A stretch of 64,000 bases of DNA from DASXMT01 sp963755985 (GCA_963755985.1 CAVWLO010000003.1:992001-1056000), one strand, 5' to 3'; shown: positions 44,709-53,400, counted from the first letter of the stretch. Numbers and translations are program-made. The notes: generated by a model not told the origin, from the sequence alone.

Positions 44709-45392
44709 ATGGCGACGAACCCGGGACACCATGACGATCCGATCGAACAGGCGCTGGCGGTTGCGCTCGCCGGCCGGATGCTCCTCACCCATCCGTTCTA
44801 CCTCCGGTGGGAGGCGGGGGAGCTCTCAGCGGTCGAGCTGGCGACGTACTCGTCGCAGTACCGTCATTTTGAGGCGGTGCTCCCGGCCCTGCTGAGGGAT
44901 CTCACCGAGCAATTGACGGCGGCAGGATCAGCGGAGGCCGCCGGGATCGTATCGGCCAACCTCGACGACGAGTTGGGCAACCCGCGGCCCCACCTCGAGC
45001 TCTTCGACGACTTCGCCGAGGCCGTCGGCGGCATCCGGGCAGAACCGACGCCGACGACGGACGCCCTGACGTCGACCTACATCGATCTGGTCACCGAGAG
45101 CGCCACAGCGGGGCTGGCCGGATTGGCGGCCTACGAAACCCAGGCATCGGCTATTGCCGGATCCAAGGCCGACGGTCTTCGCCTTCATTACGGGATCGAT
45201 GACCACGGCACCGCCTTTTGGGACGTTCACGCGACCATGGAGGCGGATCACGGCGACTGGATCGTCGATGCGCTGGCCGGCCTGGAGACCCGACCTGGTC
45301 AGGTCGAGGCCGCGGCCCGGCGCGGCGCCGACGCCTGGTGGGCGTTCCTGGATGAGCGGGAGGCAGAAGCGGTGGTCGGTACCCTCTCGTAG
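44709..45392 (+). CDS. TenA/CADD-like iron-dependent redox enzyme (haem-oxygenase fold)
   Basis: 227 residues, all-helical. Likely metal ligands fall in 'LLTHPFYLRWEAGELS', 'QYRHFEAVLPALLR', 'LDDELGNPRPHLELFDDF' and 'HYGIDDHGTAFWDVHATMEADH', and 'AAYETQASAIAGSKADGL' is a typical family block. Such proteins include TenA thiaminases and CADD-type diiron oxidases; which one cannot be decided. A TAGCAT hexamer five bases before the ATG at 44709 supports this start and a leaderless mRNA. Confidence 0.75.
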   Translation: MATNPGHHDDPIEQALAVALAGRMLLTHPFYLRWEAGELSAVELATYSSQYRHFEAVLPALLRDLTEQLTAAGSAEAAGIVSANLDDELGNPRPHLELFDDFAEAVGGIRAEPTPTTDALTSTYIDLVTESATAGLAGLAAYETQASAIAGSKADGLRLHYGIDDHGTAFWDVHATMEADHGDWIVDALAGLETRPGQVEAAARRGADAWWAFLDEREAEAVVGTLS

Positions 45393-45399
45393 GTACCGA

Positions 45400-45825
45400 T
45401 CAGCTAGAGGTTCGGGAGCGGAGCCCCGGCGCGCGGGCAGAATCCTGTTGCTGGTCGGCTGGGCGCCAGGTCAACCAGGCTTGATACCCGCCGATCAGGT
45501 CGGCAGCGTGCAGGTAACCGAGCGAACGGAGCGCGTCGGCGGCCAGGCTCGAGGCATAGCCCTCAGAGCAGACCACCACAACTGGCTGCTCGTAACCGCT
45601 CACCTCGGGGATCCGATGATCGCCCGACGGGTCGAGCCGCCACTCGAGGACGTTGCGCTCTACGACCAGGGCGCCGGGGAGCTCACCTTCGTGGGCTCGC
45701 TGAGCAGCCGGGCGGATGTCGACGATCAGGGCGCCGGCGGCGGAGAGGGGAGCGAGGTCCTCGGGCCTGATCCGGGAGATCCGCTCACGAGCCCGGGCGA
45801 CGAGCTCGTCGGCAGAGGCGCTCAC
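45400..45825 (-). CDS. Rhodanese-like domain protein
   Basis: Single rhodanese domain, 141 residues. 'ALIVDIRPAAQRAHEGELPGALVVERNVLEWRLD', the active-site loop 'VVVVCSEGYASSLAADALRSLG' with a catalytic cysteine, and 'AADLIGGYQAWLTW'. The GTG overlaps the cysteine dioxygenase stop by four bases, so the two form a unit in which cysteine oxidation and sulfane-sulfur handling are linked (inference). Confidence 0.9.
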   Translation of the reverse strand: MSASADELVARARERISRIRPEDLAPLSAAGALIVDIRPAAQRAHEGELPGALVVERNVLEWRLDPSGDHRIPEVSGYEQPVVVVCSEGYASSLAADALRSLGYLHAADLIGGYQAWLTWRPADQQQDSARAPGLRSRTSS

Positions 45826-46429
45826 GAAGGATCGTGAGCGCGGGTGACGTCGAAGGGGCCGACCGGTTCCACGCGCTCGCGGCGAACTTCGTCCAGCCGC
45901 CCGGTAGAGGAGAGTCGGTAATAGTTCATACAGGTCAATTTAGGGCCGTACACGTGCACGCTGACGGCATGGTCAGGGCCGCCGTTCACGATGTCGTGCA
46001 CGTAGCGGGGGCCGAAGGTGCCGTGATCGCCGGTGGCGAGATGGTGCATGGCGACCGTGGCCACTCCGTGCTCGGTCGGTCGGATCCTGGTCTCGACCAG
46101 CGCGCCCCGGGCGACCACCACCGAGCCACTGGACTCGCCGTGGTCGTGGAGCTCGATCCTTCCCCCGGTGGCCAGCCGATGGCCCACGCCTCGAACAGGT
46201 CGGTCACGGCCAACAGGACCCATCGGCGCTCCGGGCAGTCGAGCAGCTCCGGGATCTCGGCCGCCGAGACGGCAAAACCCTCGGCGATGGCCAAGAGGTT
46301 GACGTCACGCCGGGGATGGACCGCCACCGGATGCGTCGCCACAGCGGCGGCGGCCGGCCAATCCGGCCCGGCGACGGCGGGCCGGGATCCGGATCCCAAA
46401 ACGACGTCCTCCAGGCGAGCGATGGCCAC
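45822..46429 (-). pseudogene. Cysteine dioxygenase with a one-base frameshift
   Basis: Cupin iron enzyme oxidising cysteine to cysteine sulfinate. The first frame runs from 46429 ('HPVAVHPRRDVNLLAIAEG' to 'VTDLFEAWAIGWPPG'). The second continues 'GRIELHDHGESSGSVVVARGALVE', with iron-binding HDH, and 'YVHDIVNGGPDHAVSVHVYGP'. They join at a run of five C (46162-46166, plus strand); one extra base there restores the family sequence of about 200 residues. This is either a homopolymer sequencing error or a fresh mutation. Upstream gene of the rhodanese pair. Confidence 0.85.
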
Positions 46430-46441
46430 GGGTTCACTGTA

Positions 46442-46480
46442 GGGCTATAAACCCGACCAAGCAAGTCGGGTTTATAGCCC
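46442..46480. terminator. Perfect 16-bp hairpin between peptidase and cysteine dioxygenase genes
   Basis: GGGCTATAAACCCGAC (46442-46457), loop caagcaa, GTCGGGTTTATAGCCC (46465-46480). No U-run follows on either strand. It lies 15 bases after the peptidase stop and just ahead of the cysteine dioxygenase start on the minus strand. It could end the first transcript or act in the 5' region of the second. Confidence 0.7.
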
Positions 46481-46495
46481 TTGGGGCTCCGGCCC

Positions 46496-47122
46496 CTACT
46501 CCCGGCGCAGTCCCATGGAGTAGCCGGCCAGGAAGATGTTGGCGTCATGCAGCCGCGGGTAGCGGGCCTCGAGCTCGCGGAACCTGGCTGAGTGGTCGTA
46601 TTCGATGAGGTGGGCCAGCTCATGGACGATGACCGAGTCGAGCACCCAGGCGGGGACGGGACGGAGCCGTTCGGCGATCCGGATCTCCCTGGTTGTCGTG
46701 GTGCACGAGCCCCACCGCATCTGCTGACGGGACGACCACCGGATCGAGGCGGGCCGAACCCCGCCCAGATACCGGTCGGACAGCTCTGCGGCCCGGTCGG
46801 ACAGGAATTGGTCGGAGGCGTGGAGGTTGGGACGGTGCTTCAGCATCCGGCCCACCAAATGGTCGACCATCTGGTCGAGGGCGGCCCCGCGGAGCCAATT
46901 GGGGGCGAGGACGACCACACGGTCCCCTTCCCACCGTGCCGCGGCCGTCTTCCGGCGCCGGGTGCTGTGCCGAACCTCGACCTCGGGGCGGTCGGGGACC
47001 TCCGGGCCGTCCGGGGCAACGGTCGAGACCGGGCCATCCGCAGCGGGACCCGGAGCGAGGTACCCCCCATCGATGGGCAAGAGCTCGGGCTGGTTGTGAA
47101 ATGGCAGCGTCATCTCCCTCAC
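46496..47122 (-). CDS. YgjP-like (DUF45) metallopeptidase
   Basis: 208 residues. The zinc site is 'VIVHELAHLIEYDHSARFRELEARYP' (HELAH plus a downstream His/Glu region). 'RWSSRQQMRWGSCTTTTREIRIAERLRPVPAWVLDSV' is the typical upstream block of the YgjP/WLM group. Such proteins resemble Wss1/SprT proteases; the substrate is unknown. The N-terminal 45 residues are Pro/Asp-rich and not conserved. It is divergent from the DUF3817 gene. Confidence 0.88.
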   Translation of the reverse strand: MREMTLPFHNQPELLPIDGGYLAPGPAADGPVSTVAPDGPEVPDRPEVEVRHSTRRRKTAAARWEGDRVVVLAPNWLRGAALDQMVDHLVGRMLKHRPNLHASDQFLSDRAAELSDRYLGGVRPASIRWSSRQQMRWGSCTTTTREIRIAERLRPVPAWVLDSVIVHELAHLIEYDHSARFRELEARYPRLHDANIFLAGYSMGLRRE

Positions 47123-47430
47123 GCTACGGACCGGGTGCGACAGCCCGGTCGCCAGGGTCCAGGCCCGTCGTCGGTGCCCGGGGTCGTGCGACCCGATGCT
47201 GGTGCCGCCCGATCATCCTAAGCACGGACGACCGTGCCTATGGCGATCGGGGACCTCCCGAGCCACCCTGCCGCGGCTCGTGCGAGCAGGGGCCTGCCTG
47301 GTTCCGGAAGCGACCGGCTGAATGAGAGAGACTCGGACCCAGCGCTACGCTGGATTCGTGGCCCGCAAGTTCCTCACGCGACGATGTCTCGCCATCCAGC
47401 CGGCCCATAGCCCATGAGCGAGGAGTTCCT
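47123..47430. other. Divergent intergenic region
   Basis: About 310 bases between the divergent peptidase and DUF3817 genes. It holds a TACGCT -10-like hexamer near 47347 and a GAGGAG Shine-Dalgarno just before the GTG at 47431. No gene is supported here. Confidence 0.4.
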
Positions 47431-47748
47431 GTGCACGGAGCACTGATCCGGTATCGGATCATGGCCTACATCGTCGGTATTGGCCTGATCATTCTGGTGT
47501 TCATCGGCATACCGCTGCAGATCGCCGGCTACCCCGGGGTCGTCAAGGTGGTGGGTCCCATCCACGGCTTCTTGTACATCGTCTACCTCGTCGCCGGTGC
47601 CGACCTGGCCCGTCGGGCCCAGTGGACGCTGAGGCGCATCGTCATGGTGGTGCTGGCCGGCTTCGTCCCCTTCCTGGCCTTCATCGTCGAGCGAAGGGTG
47701 ACCCACCAACTCGAGGAGTCGGGCCTGGTGGACGTGCCCCACCGGTAG
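47431..47748 (+). CDS. DUF3817 integral membrane protein
   Basis: 105 residues with three hydrophobic helices: 'IMAYIVGIGLIILVFIGIPLQIAGY', then 'VGPIHGFLYIVYLVAGADLARR', then 'RIVMVVLAGFVPFLAFIVERRV'. The VGPxHGFLYxxYL signature is that of DUF3817, common in Actinobacteria; function unknown. GTG start with GAGGAG upstream. Confidence 0.88.
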   Translation: MHGALIRYRIMAYIVGIGLIILVFIGIPLQIAGYPGVVKVVGPIHGFLYIVYLVAGADLARRAQWTLRRIVMVVLAGFVPFLAFIVERRVTHQLEESGLVDVPHR

Positions 47749-47803
47749 TCGTCTGGGAGTTCGGGGTACAACACTCCAATCCGAAACGGAAGGGATGAAC
47801 GCC

Positions 47804-48163
47804 ATGACCGAGTCCGAAGACTGGTCGCCGGACGACCAGCTGGGTACCGAGACCTTCGAGCAGTCGGACGAGGCCCTCGACGAGGACGACGCCTTCAGCT
47901 CGGCCAGTGCCGATGGTCCCGATGCACTGGCCCCCCGCAATCAACAGCTTCCCGTCGACGACCGTGAGCTCGAGGAGGCGGGAGCCCTGCTCGACGATCC
48001 TGAGCATCTCGCGGTGCTCGACGGCGGGATCGACGACCCGGACGGGGTGGGATCCGACCAGGTGCGCGCCGGGTGGTGGACACGAGGGTGGTGGACGACG
48101 AGGGGTGGGACCTCGACGCCGACGAGGACATCGGAGACTGACTCCCTGGAGTTCCGTCGCTAG
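47804..48163 (+). CDS. Acidic hypothetical protein, probably frameshifted at its end
   Basis: A very acidic product ('TESEDWSPDDQLGTETFEQSDEALDEDDAF', 'ELEEAGALLDDPEHLAVLDGGIDDPDGVG') of no known function. Near 48065-48075 the frame turns to Trp/Arg/Thr-rich sequence. The neighbouring frame instead reads VVDDEGWDLDADEDIGD and stops at 48141, matching the acidic composition. A single-base indel is therefore likely. The ATG at 47804 is preferred because GGAAGGG (47788-47794) is well spaced. Confidence 0.6.
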   Translation: MTESEDWSPDDQLGTETFEQSDEALDEDDAFSSASADGPDALAPRNQQLPVDDRELEEAGALLDDPEHLAVLDGGIDDPDGVGSDQVRAGWWTRGWWTTRGGTSTPTRTSETDSLEFRR

Positions 48164-48173
48164 CCTTGAGGGC

Positions 48174-48642
48174 ATGGCGTCCAACTCCGCACGAGACACC
48201 ACTGTCGACCTCGACCAGCTCCTGGAGTTCATCCGCCCCCGGCATCACGGGATCGTGTCCACCACCCGACGCGACGGTCGCCCCCAGCTCTCCCCGGTGA
48301 CCATGGGTGTCGACCCTGAGGGCCGGATCGTCGTATCGACCTATCCCGAGCGGGCCAAGGCTCGGAACGCCACGCGGCGACGAGCGGGTCTCGGTCTGCG
48401 TCCTCTCCGACGAATTCGGCGGCGAGTGGGTCCAGGTCGACGGGCGTGCCGAGGTGATCGTCCCGCCGGAGGCCATCGAGGCCCTGGTGGGCTACTTCCG
48501 CTCCATCAGTGGCGAGCACCCGGATTGGGACGAGTACCGGACAGCCATGGCCAGACAGGGGAAGGTGCTGCTCAGGGTGACGATCGACCGATGGGGCCCG
48601 ATCAGCCGCGGCGGGTTCCCGGCCCGGCTCCTGGCCGACTGA
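48174..48642 (+). pseudogene. F420-dependent PPOX-class (FDOR-B) protein with a frameshift
   Basis: Split-barrel flavin/deazaflavin-binding protein of about 155 residues. The first frame gives 'FIRPRHHGIVSTTRRDGRPQLSPVTMGVDPEGRIVVSTYPERAKARNAT'. After one extra base near 48375-48379 the other frame continues 'DERVSVCVLSDEFGGEWVQVDGRAEVI' to 'LLRVTIDRWGP'. The AKxRNxxRDxRVSV join is a family hallmark. F420 use is family knowledge. TAGCCT at 48161-48166, seven bases before the ATG, suggests a leaderless transcript. Either a sequencing indel or real decay. Confidence 0.8.
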
Positions 48643-48690
48643 CGGCGACGCCCGTCCCCAAGCACGGCCGTCCCGACCTCCCACCCACCG

Positions 48691-49275
48691 GTGAGTCCGA
48701 ACCGACTCCCAGAGACGATGGAGGGCGACGGCCTGGTACTCCGGCGCTGGCAGGTCGATGACGCCCCACAGCTCGAGCGGGCCGTGGTCGAGAGCATCGA
48801 CCACCTCAGGCCCTGGATGCCCTGGGTCGCCGCCGAGCCCCTGGGGATCACCCGACGACGTGCGTTGATCCTGGCCTGGGAACAGGCCTGGGAAGCAGGG
48901 GGCGACGTCGTGGTCGGTGTCTTCGTCGACGGCACGGTGGTCGGGGGCGCCGGCCTCCACCGCCGTTCCGGGCCCCATACGCTCGACATCGGCTATTGGA
49001 CCCACGTTGATTTCGTGGGATTGGGCTACGCGACCGGGGCGGCCCGGATCCTCACCCACGCTGCCTTCTCGCTGGACGTGATCGGCCAGGTGGACATCCA
49101 TCACGATAAGGCCAACCAGGCCAGCGCGGCCATCCCTCGGCGTCTCGGCTACCGGTTCGTCGTGGAGCGGCCCGACGAGATCTCCGCTCCCGGAGAGCTC
49201 GGCGTCGACTGCACCTGGCGGATGGATCGCCGTCGGTGGGAGGCAGGCAACGAGCCCCTGGCGACGGCGACCTAG
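48691..49275 (+). CDS. GNAT-family acetyltransferase (RimJ/RimL type)
   Basis: 194 residues. 'GDGLVLRRWQVDDAPQLERAVVESIDHLRPWMPWV' is the RimJ/RimL-type N-terminus. 'VVGGAGLHRRSGPHTLDIGYWTHVDFVGLGYATGAARILTHAAF' contains the acetyl-CoA loop in the form GLGYATGA, then 'IHHDKANQASAAIPRRLGYRFV'. It probably acetylates a protein N-terminus or a small amine. GTG start. Confidence 0.88.
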   Translation: MSPNRLPETMEGDGLVLRRWQVDDAPQLERAVVESIDHLRPWMPWVAAEPLGITRRRALILAWEQAWEAGGDVVVGVFVDGTVVGGAGLHRRSGPHTLDIGYWTHVDFVGLGYATGAARILTHAAFSLDVIGQVDIHHDKANQASAAIPRRLGYRFVVERPDEISAPGELGVDCTWRMDRRRWEAGNEPLATAT

Positions 49276-49387
49276 GCTCTCAGGCGCCAGTGGCCGGGGC
49301 GAGCACCACGTGCTCGTCCTGCCCGGTGCTGAAGGCCACGAGCTCGAGACGACCGAGGACCAGGGAAGACAAGGGAAAGACCAGCCA

Positions 49388-49460
49388 GGGGCAGTAGCTC
49401 AGTGGTTAGAGCAGGGGACTCATAATCCCTCGGTCGCAGGTTCGATCCCTGCCTGCCCCA
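49388..49460 (+). tRNA. tRNA with CAT anticodon (Met, possibly Ile2)
   Basis: 73 bases folding as a cloverleaf: acceptor GGGGCAG/CTGCCCC, D arm TAGCTCAGTGGTTAGAGC, anticodon stem with loop CTCATAA, and T arm CAGGTTCGATCCCTG. Discriminator A; CCA is not encoded. The anticodon CAT reads Met, or Ile if C34 is modified to lysidine. The D-arm and the 'AATCCCTCGGTCGC' region resemble bacterial tRNA-Ile2, so the identity is open. Confidence 0.93.
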
Positions 49461-49529
49461 CCCGGAACAGGACCAGGCATCGACCCGGCGTACCCCGTCG
49501 GATCGAGCGGAAGCGATGACAGGAGCACG

Positions 49530-49898
49530 ATGGACATCGAGGAGTTCTACAGTGCCGACGAGCGTCGGCGGCAGTCTGCCGAGATCGAATTGGGCACCGA
49601 ATGGCACGACGCCACCGGCAATCGGTACGAGCTCAGCTGGGTGGAGGACACCGGGGAGCTGTACATGATGCTCGAGCGTGTTCCCGAGGCCGGCTCGTGG
49701 ACACCTTTCGGTGATGTCGAAGTGGACAAGCTCCCGGTGGAGCAGGTGATCGTGTCCGTCGTGGGGCACATTTCCACCCACGAGGACCTGGAGCGTGTGC
49801 TCGACGGCTGGCAGGACGAGATGGCCAAGCCCGATGGCATCTCCTGGGTGGCCGATCGGCTCCGGGAGGGCGACATCCCACGGCGCGCGCCGACCTGA
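49530..49898 (+). CDS. Conserved-type hypothetical protein, 122 residues
   Basis: Soluble acidic protein: 'IEEFYSADERRRQSAEIELGTEWHDATGNRYELSWVEDTGELYMM' looks like alternating strands, then 'VEQVIVSVVGHISTHEDLERVLDGWQDEM' a helix. No named domain recognised. AGGAG lies five bases before the ATG. Confidence 0.65.
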   Translation: MDIEEFYSADERRRQSAEIELGTEWHDATGNRYELSWVEDTGELYMMLERVPEAGSWTPFGDVEVDKLPVEQVIVSVVGHISTHEDLERVLDGWQDEMAKPDGISWVADRLREGDIPRRAPT

Positions 49899-50091
49899 GC
49901 CGTCGGGCGAACGGACAAGCCGGCCCGACCAGTAACCTCGTGAATTCGCTGGCAGAATCTGCCATGCTCCATACAGTCAATGGAGTGCCCAGGTTCGGCT
50001 CACTGGACCAGGGGTATGCATGACGGGGTTATGGGTGTCCGATCGGCAGGAGCATCGCCGATGTCGGCGGACGCTGAGAGGAGGTCGGTAG

Positions 50092-50505
50092 ATGCAGACC
50101 GATGAAGGACGGGAACCGGTGAGCAAGGTGCCGGAGCGGCTCGGCGAGGCCCACCCACGGCCCAATCGAAGAACCCAGGAACGATTGCCATCGCTGCTCC
50201 ACGAGCTCCTGGACTCAGACCTCGTCCAGCGGGTGGCCCCCGGGGAGTGGGTCCTCAGTGCAGAGCTCCAGGCCATGCTGGAGAAGCAGTCAGCCTCTCG
50301 TGGCATGATCCGGCGTCGGGTCTTCGTGGGACTGCACTGCGAGGGCTGCGGGAAGGCCACGGTGACCTGGCTGTCCGAGGGACGCCGCCTTTGTGCCGAA
50401 TGTGCTGAGCCACAACCCGAAGGTGCGGTCATCGCCGAGCCGGACATGGCCCACCGGCGGTCGTGGCGGACACGGGGACCGCACCCGTTCCGTCGGGCGG
50501 GATAG
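50092..50505 (+). CDS. Hypothetical protein with a four-cysteine zinc ribbon
   Basis: 137 residues. The N-terminal helical part ('RLPSLLHELLDSDLVQRVAPGEWVLSAELQAMLEKQ') could be a winged-helix-like segment. The C-terminal 'LHCEGCGKATVTWLSEGRRLCAECAEP' has two CxxC pairs, typical of a zinc ribbon. Function unknown. AGAGGAGGT at 50077-50085 is a strong Shine-Dalgarno that fixes the start. Confidence 0.65.
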   Translation: MQTDEGREPVSKVPERLGEAHPRPNRRTQERLPSLLHELLDSDLVQRVAPGEWVLSAELQAMLEKQSASRGMIRRRVFVGLHCEGCGKATVTWLSEGRRLCAECAEPQPEGAVIAEPDMAHRRSWRTRGPHPFRRAG

Positions 50506-50554
50506 GACCACAGCCACCCCGCGTCGCTCCGGTCGCCGGAGCGTGACGAGGGAG

Positions 50555-51667
50555 TCAGTCCCAGCCGCTGAACCCGTACCGCTCGTGAGGGCCGAGGACG
50601 GCGAACTCGAGCATGCCGTAGCCGACTTGACCGTTCGAGGTGAAGCGGGCTGCGTTCTCCGTGAGGCCCCACGGCTTGTAGTCCGGACTGGCTGGATCGT
50701 AGTGCTGTCCTTGCACGACCAGGTCGCCCTGGTACATGCCGTGTCGCCAGTCGGGCTCGAGCCCGTAGCCCGTTCCCATCATCAAGGCGAAGGGGAAGGT
50801 CACCTCGCAGTCGATTTCGGCCGTCTGTCGGCCGTGGGCCCCGAAGTACGAGAGGGTGGCCCCGGTCACCGTCCGGGTCCCGGGAACGAATCGGACCTCG
50901 TGCTCGGGTCGACCCAGCCACTCGGCCTCCCGACCGGATCCGACGGGAAAGACCCGGTGGGCGTCTTGCATGACCCGGCGGCCGTTGGGTTCCTCTTGGA
51001 CGATTGTCACGATGGCGTGGTCCTCGAAGCGGACAGGGGCGTAAATCCAAAAGAAGCCGCCCGCGGTGTTGGTGGCCTGAATGCCCGGGGGCTCAGGCTC
51101 GCCCACCGGACGCACGCCCCAGGACCGGTCCCGGCACCCCCACCAGCGGTCGGGCGTAAGCGCTACTTCCTTGCTACCGATAGTGAGCGAGCCCGTCCAC
51201 GATCCGAGCTGGGCGAAGCGGGAGGTGTCGAACGTGACCCGTGAGAACTGCCGGTTGAAGTGTCGGGCCTCGAGGTGTGCCTCGGAGAACCCGTCGTAGA
51301 CGGCGTCCATCTCGAGGCCCCACTCGTTGGGCTCCAGGATGACCCGTACCCGGCGGAGCCCTTCAAGGACCTCGATCCGGATGGGGCCGATGGTGGTGTC
51401 CATCCGATCGGCGCCCATCACCATGGAGGACCGGACGACCCGGTGATCGTCGCCGGTTCGTACCGAGACGAAGGCGTCGGCCACGCCCAAATTCGGGTAC
51501 TGGCCAAACCCGATGACGGCAAACAGCTCCTCGTCGGTCCCCGAGACCCCATCTGCACCGAGGATGTTGAAGTAGTAGCGGTCGTAGAAGTTCCGGTCGG
51601 AGGGTCCGACGAACCGCATGGGCTCGGAGATCTGGTGGACCGGGTAGTCATCAAGAGGGGAGAGCAC
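50555..51667 (-). CDS. Hydroxyneurosporene-synthase/AttH-like beta-barrel hypothetical protein
   Basis: 370 residues, soluble, beta-rich: 'DRNFYDRYYFNILGADG', 'GFGQYPNLGVADAFVSVRTGDDH', 'TPDRWWGCRDRSWGVRPVG', 'FFWIYAPVRFEDHAIVTIVQEEPNGRR'. This pattern is common in actinobacterial proteins near steroid or lipid degradation genes (recollection, no function proven). The GTG at 51667 follows AAGGAG by five bases. It is divergent from an aldehyde dehydrogenase whose promoter has a KstR-type site. Confidence 0.65.
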   Translation of the reverse strand: MLSPLDDYPVHQISEPMRFVGPSDRNFYDRYYFNILGADGVSGTDEELFAVIGFGQYPNLGVADAFVSVRTGDDHRVVRSSMVMGADRMDTTIGPIRIEVLEGLRRVRVILEPNEWGLEMDAVYDGFSEAHLEARHFNRQFSRVTFDTSRFAQLGSWTGSLTIGSKEVALTPDRWWGCRDRSWGVRPVGEPEPPGIQATNTAGGFFWIYAPVRFEDHAIVTIVQEEPNGRRVMQDAHRVFPVGSGREAEWLGRPEHEVRFVPGTRTVTGATLSYFGAHGRQTAEIDCEVTFPFALMMGTGYGLEPDWRHGMYQGDLVVQGQHYDPASPDYKPWGLTENAARFTSNGQVGYGMLEFAVLGPHERYGFSGWD

Positions 51668-51851
51668 GGGAACTCCTTGTCGATTCGGGCTGGCGCCGCT
51701 GGTGGCCGACCGGACAGCGCGATGGTGGGTGCCCGGAGCGTATCGGCCGCCGCCTCGCCCGGCGAGGGCTACCGCCCGGGCAGTACGATCGGTGAGCCGG
51801 ACTCCGGCTGTCCGGGCCGGGCCGTCAGTGGGTACGATCGGTCCACTGGAA

Positions 51852-51865
51852 TAGAACCGGTTCCA
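51852..51865. promoter_or_regulatory. KstR-type operator
   Basis: TAGAACCGGTTCCA fits the 14-base KstR consensus TNNAACNNGTTNNA exactly and has a 10-base perfect palindrome core, GAACCGGTTC. It lies 14 bases before the aldehyde dehydrogenase ATG. KstR is the TetR-family repressor of sterol catabolism in Mycobacterium and Rhodococcus (established); its presence here is inferred only from the site. Confidence 0.65.
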
Positions 51866-51879
51866 ATCAAGGAGGGCCC

Positions 51880-53337
51880 ATGAAGTCGTACGACCGTCTG
51901 TACATCGGGGGGGAGTGGGTCGAACCTTCGTCTTCCTCCACCATCGACGTCGTCTCGCCGACCACCGAAGAGGTCATCGGCCGGGTCCCCGAGGCCAAGG
52001 ACGCCGACATCGACCGTGCCGTGGCCTCGGCCAAGGACGCCTTCGAGCACGGCCCCTGGCCGCGCATGACGCCGTCGGAGCGTGCCGCGGTCCTGACCAA
52101 GGCGGCTGAGGCCATCCGCAACGACATGCAGGGCATCGCCGAGCTGATCTCGAATGAGATGGGCTCGCCGGTCTCGTGGGGCCTGCTTGCCCAGGTCCTG
52201 GCCCCGACGATGATTCTCGACTACTACGCCGGCCTCGGGTCGACCTTCGAGTTCGACACGGTGAAGGACGGCCTGCTTGGACCGGTCATGGTGGCAAAGG
52301 AGCCGGTGGGCGTCGTCGCGGCCATCACCCCGTGGAACGTGCCTCTCTTCCTGGCCGCAGCCAAGTTGGCTCCCGCCCTCCTGTCGGGCAGCACCGTGGT
52401 CTTCAAGCCCGCTCCCGAGACGCCGCTCGACGCCAACCTGCTGGCCGAGATCATGGAGACGGCCGGACTGCCCAAGGGCGTCCTCAGCGTGGTCCCGGCC
52501 GGACGAGAAGTGGGCGAGCACCTGGTCAACCATCCCGCTGTCAACAAGGTGTCCTTTACCGGGTCCTCGGTGGCCGGCAAGAAGATCGGTGCCGCCTGCG
52601 GCGCCAACCTGAAGCGGTTCAGCCTGGAACTGGGGGGCAAGTCGGCCGCCATCCTGCTGGATGACGTGAACCTGGCCGAGGCCCTTCCCCTGATGATGCC
52701 CAACGCCATCATGAACAACGGCGAGGCGTGCATCTCGCTGACCCGGATCCTCGCTCCCCGGCACCGCTACCAAGAGGTGACCGAGGCGTTGGTGGACCAG
52801 ATGCAGGGCATGAAGGTGGGCGACGCGCTCGATCCCGCCACCGAGGTCGGCCCGCTGGTGGCCGAACGCCAGCGAGACCGGGTCGAGAACTACATCAAGA
52901 TCGGCCAGGACGAAGGGGCCAAGATCGCCCTGGGTGGCGGTCGCCCCGAGGGCCTCGATCGGGGCTGGTTCGTGGAGCCGACCGTCTTCGTCGACGTCGA
53001 CAACTCGATGCGCATCGCCCAAGAGGAGATCTTCGGACCGGTGCTGTCGGTGATCCCCTACGACAGCGACGACGATGCCGTCTCCATTGCCAATGACTCC
53101 GACTACGGCCTGTGCGGCGGCGTGTTCACCGCTGACAATGACCGCGGGCTCGGCGTCGCCCGCCGTGTGCGCACCGGCACCTACATGGTGAACTCCAGCA
53201 CCCCCATCGACTTCTCGTCGCCCTTTGGCGGCTACAAGGAGTCGGGCATGGGCCGTGAGTTCGGCGAAGACGGCCTTGAGTTGTTCCTGGAGAAGAAGAC
53301 GATCAACCTGCCGGCGGGGTACACGCCAACGGCCTGA
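51880..53337 (+). CDS. NAD(P)-dependent aldehyde dehydrogenase
   Basis: 485 residues, classical ALDH fold. 'AAITPWNVPLFLAAAKLAPALLSGSTVVFKPAPETPL' (cofactor site, PWN), 'VSFTGSSVAGKKIG', catalytic glutamate in 'LELGGKSA', nucleophilic cysteine in 'NNGEACISLTRI', 'EEIFGPVLSVIPYD', and 'SSPFGGYKESGMGREFG' at the C-terminus. AAGGAGGG sits before the ATG. The KstR-like site upstream and the neighbouring beta-barrel protein point to a steroid or long-chain aldehyde substrate (inference). The last codons are duplicated downstream. Confidence 0.95.
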   Translation: MKSYDRLYIGGEWVEPSSSSTIDVVSPTTEEVIGRVPEAKDADIDRAVASAKDAFEHGPWPRMTPSERAAVLTKAAEAIRNDMQGIAELISNEMGSPVSWGLLAQVLAPTMILDYYAGLGSTFEFDTVKDGLLGPVMVAKEPVGVVAAITPWNVPLFLAAAKLAPALLSGSTVVFKPAPETPLDANLLAEIMETAGLPKGVLSVVPAGREVGEHLVNHPAVNKVSFTGSSVAGKKIGAACGANLKRFSLELGGKSAAILLDDVNLAEALPLMMPNAIMNNGEACISLTRILAPRHRYQEVTEALVDQMQGMKVGDALDPATEVGPLVAERQRDRVENYIKIGQDEGAKIALGGGRPEGLDRGWFVEPTVFVDVDNSMRIAQEEIFGPVLSVIPYDSDDDAVSIANDSDYGLCGGVFTADNDRGLGVARRVRTGTYMVNSSTPIDFSSPFGGYKESGMGREFGEDGLELFLEKKTINLPAGYTPTA

Positions 53338-53363
53338 CCGGGGTACACGCCAACAGTCTGACT
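53316..53363. repeat. 24-bp duplication of the aldehyde dehydrogenase 3' end
   Basis: GGGGTACACGCCAACGGCCT plus TGACC (53316-53339 region) is followed at once by a second 24-bp copy (53340-53363) with three changes. The first copy holds the last codons (GYTPTA) and TGA; the second is untranslated. Confidence 0.85.
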
Positions 53364-53400
53364 TCAGTTGCCGGTCGAAGCTGATCCCGCTGGGCGAACC

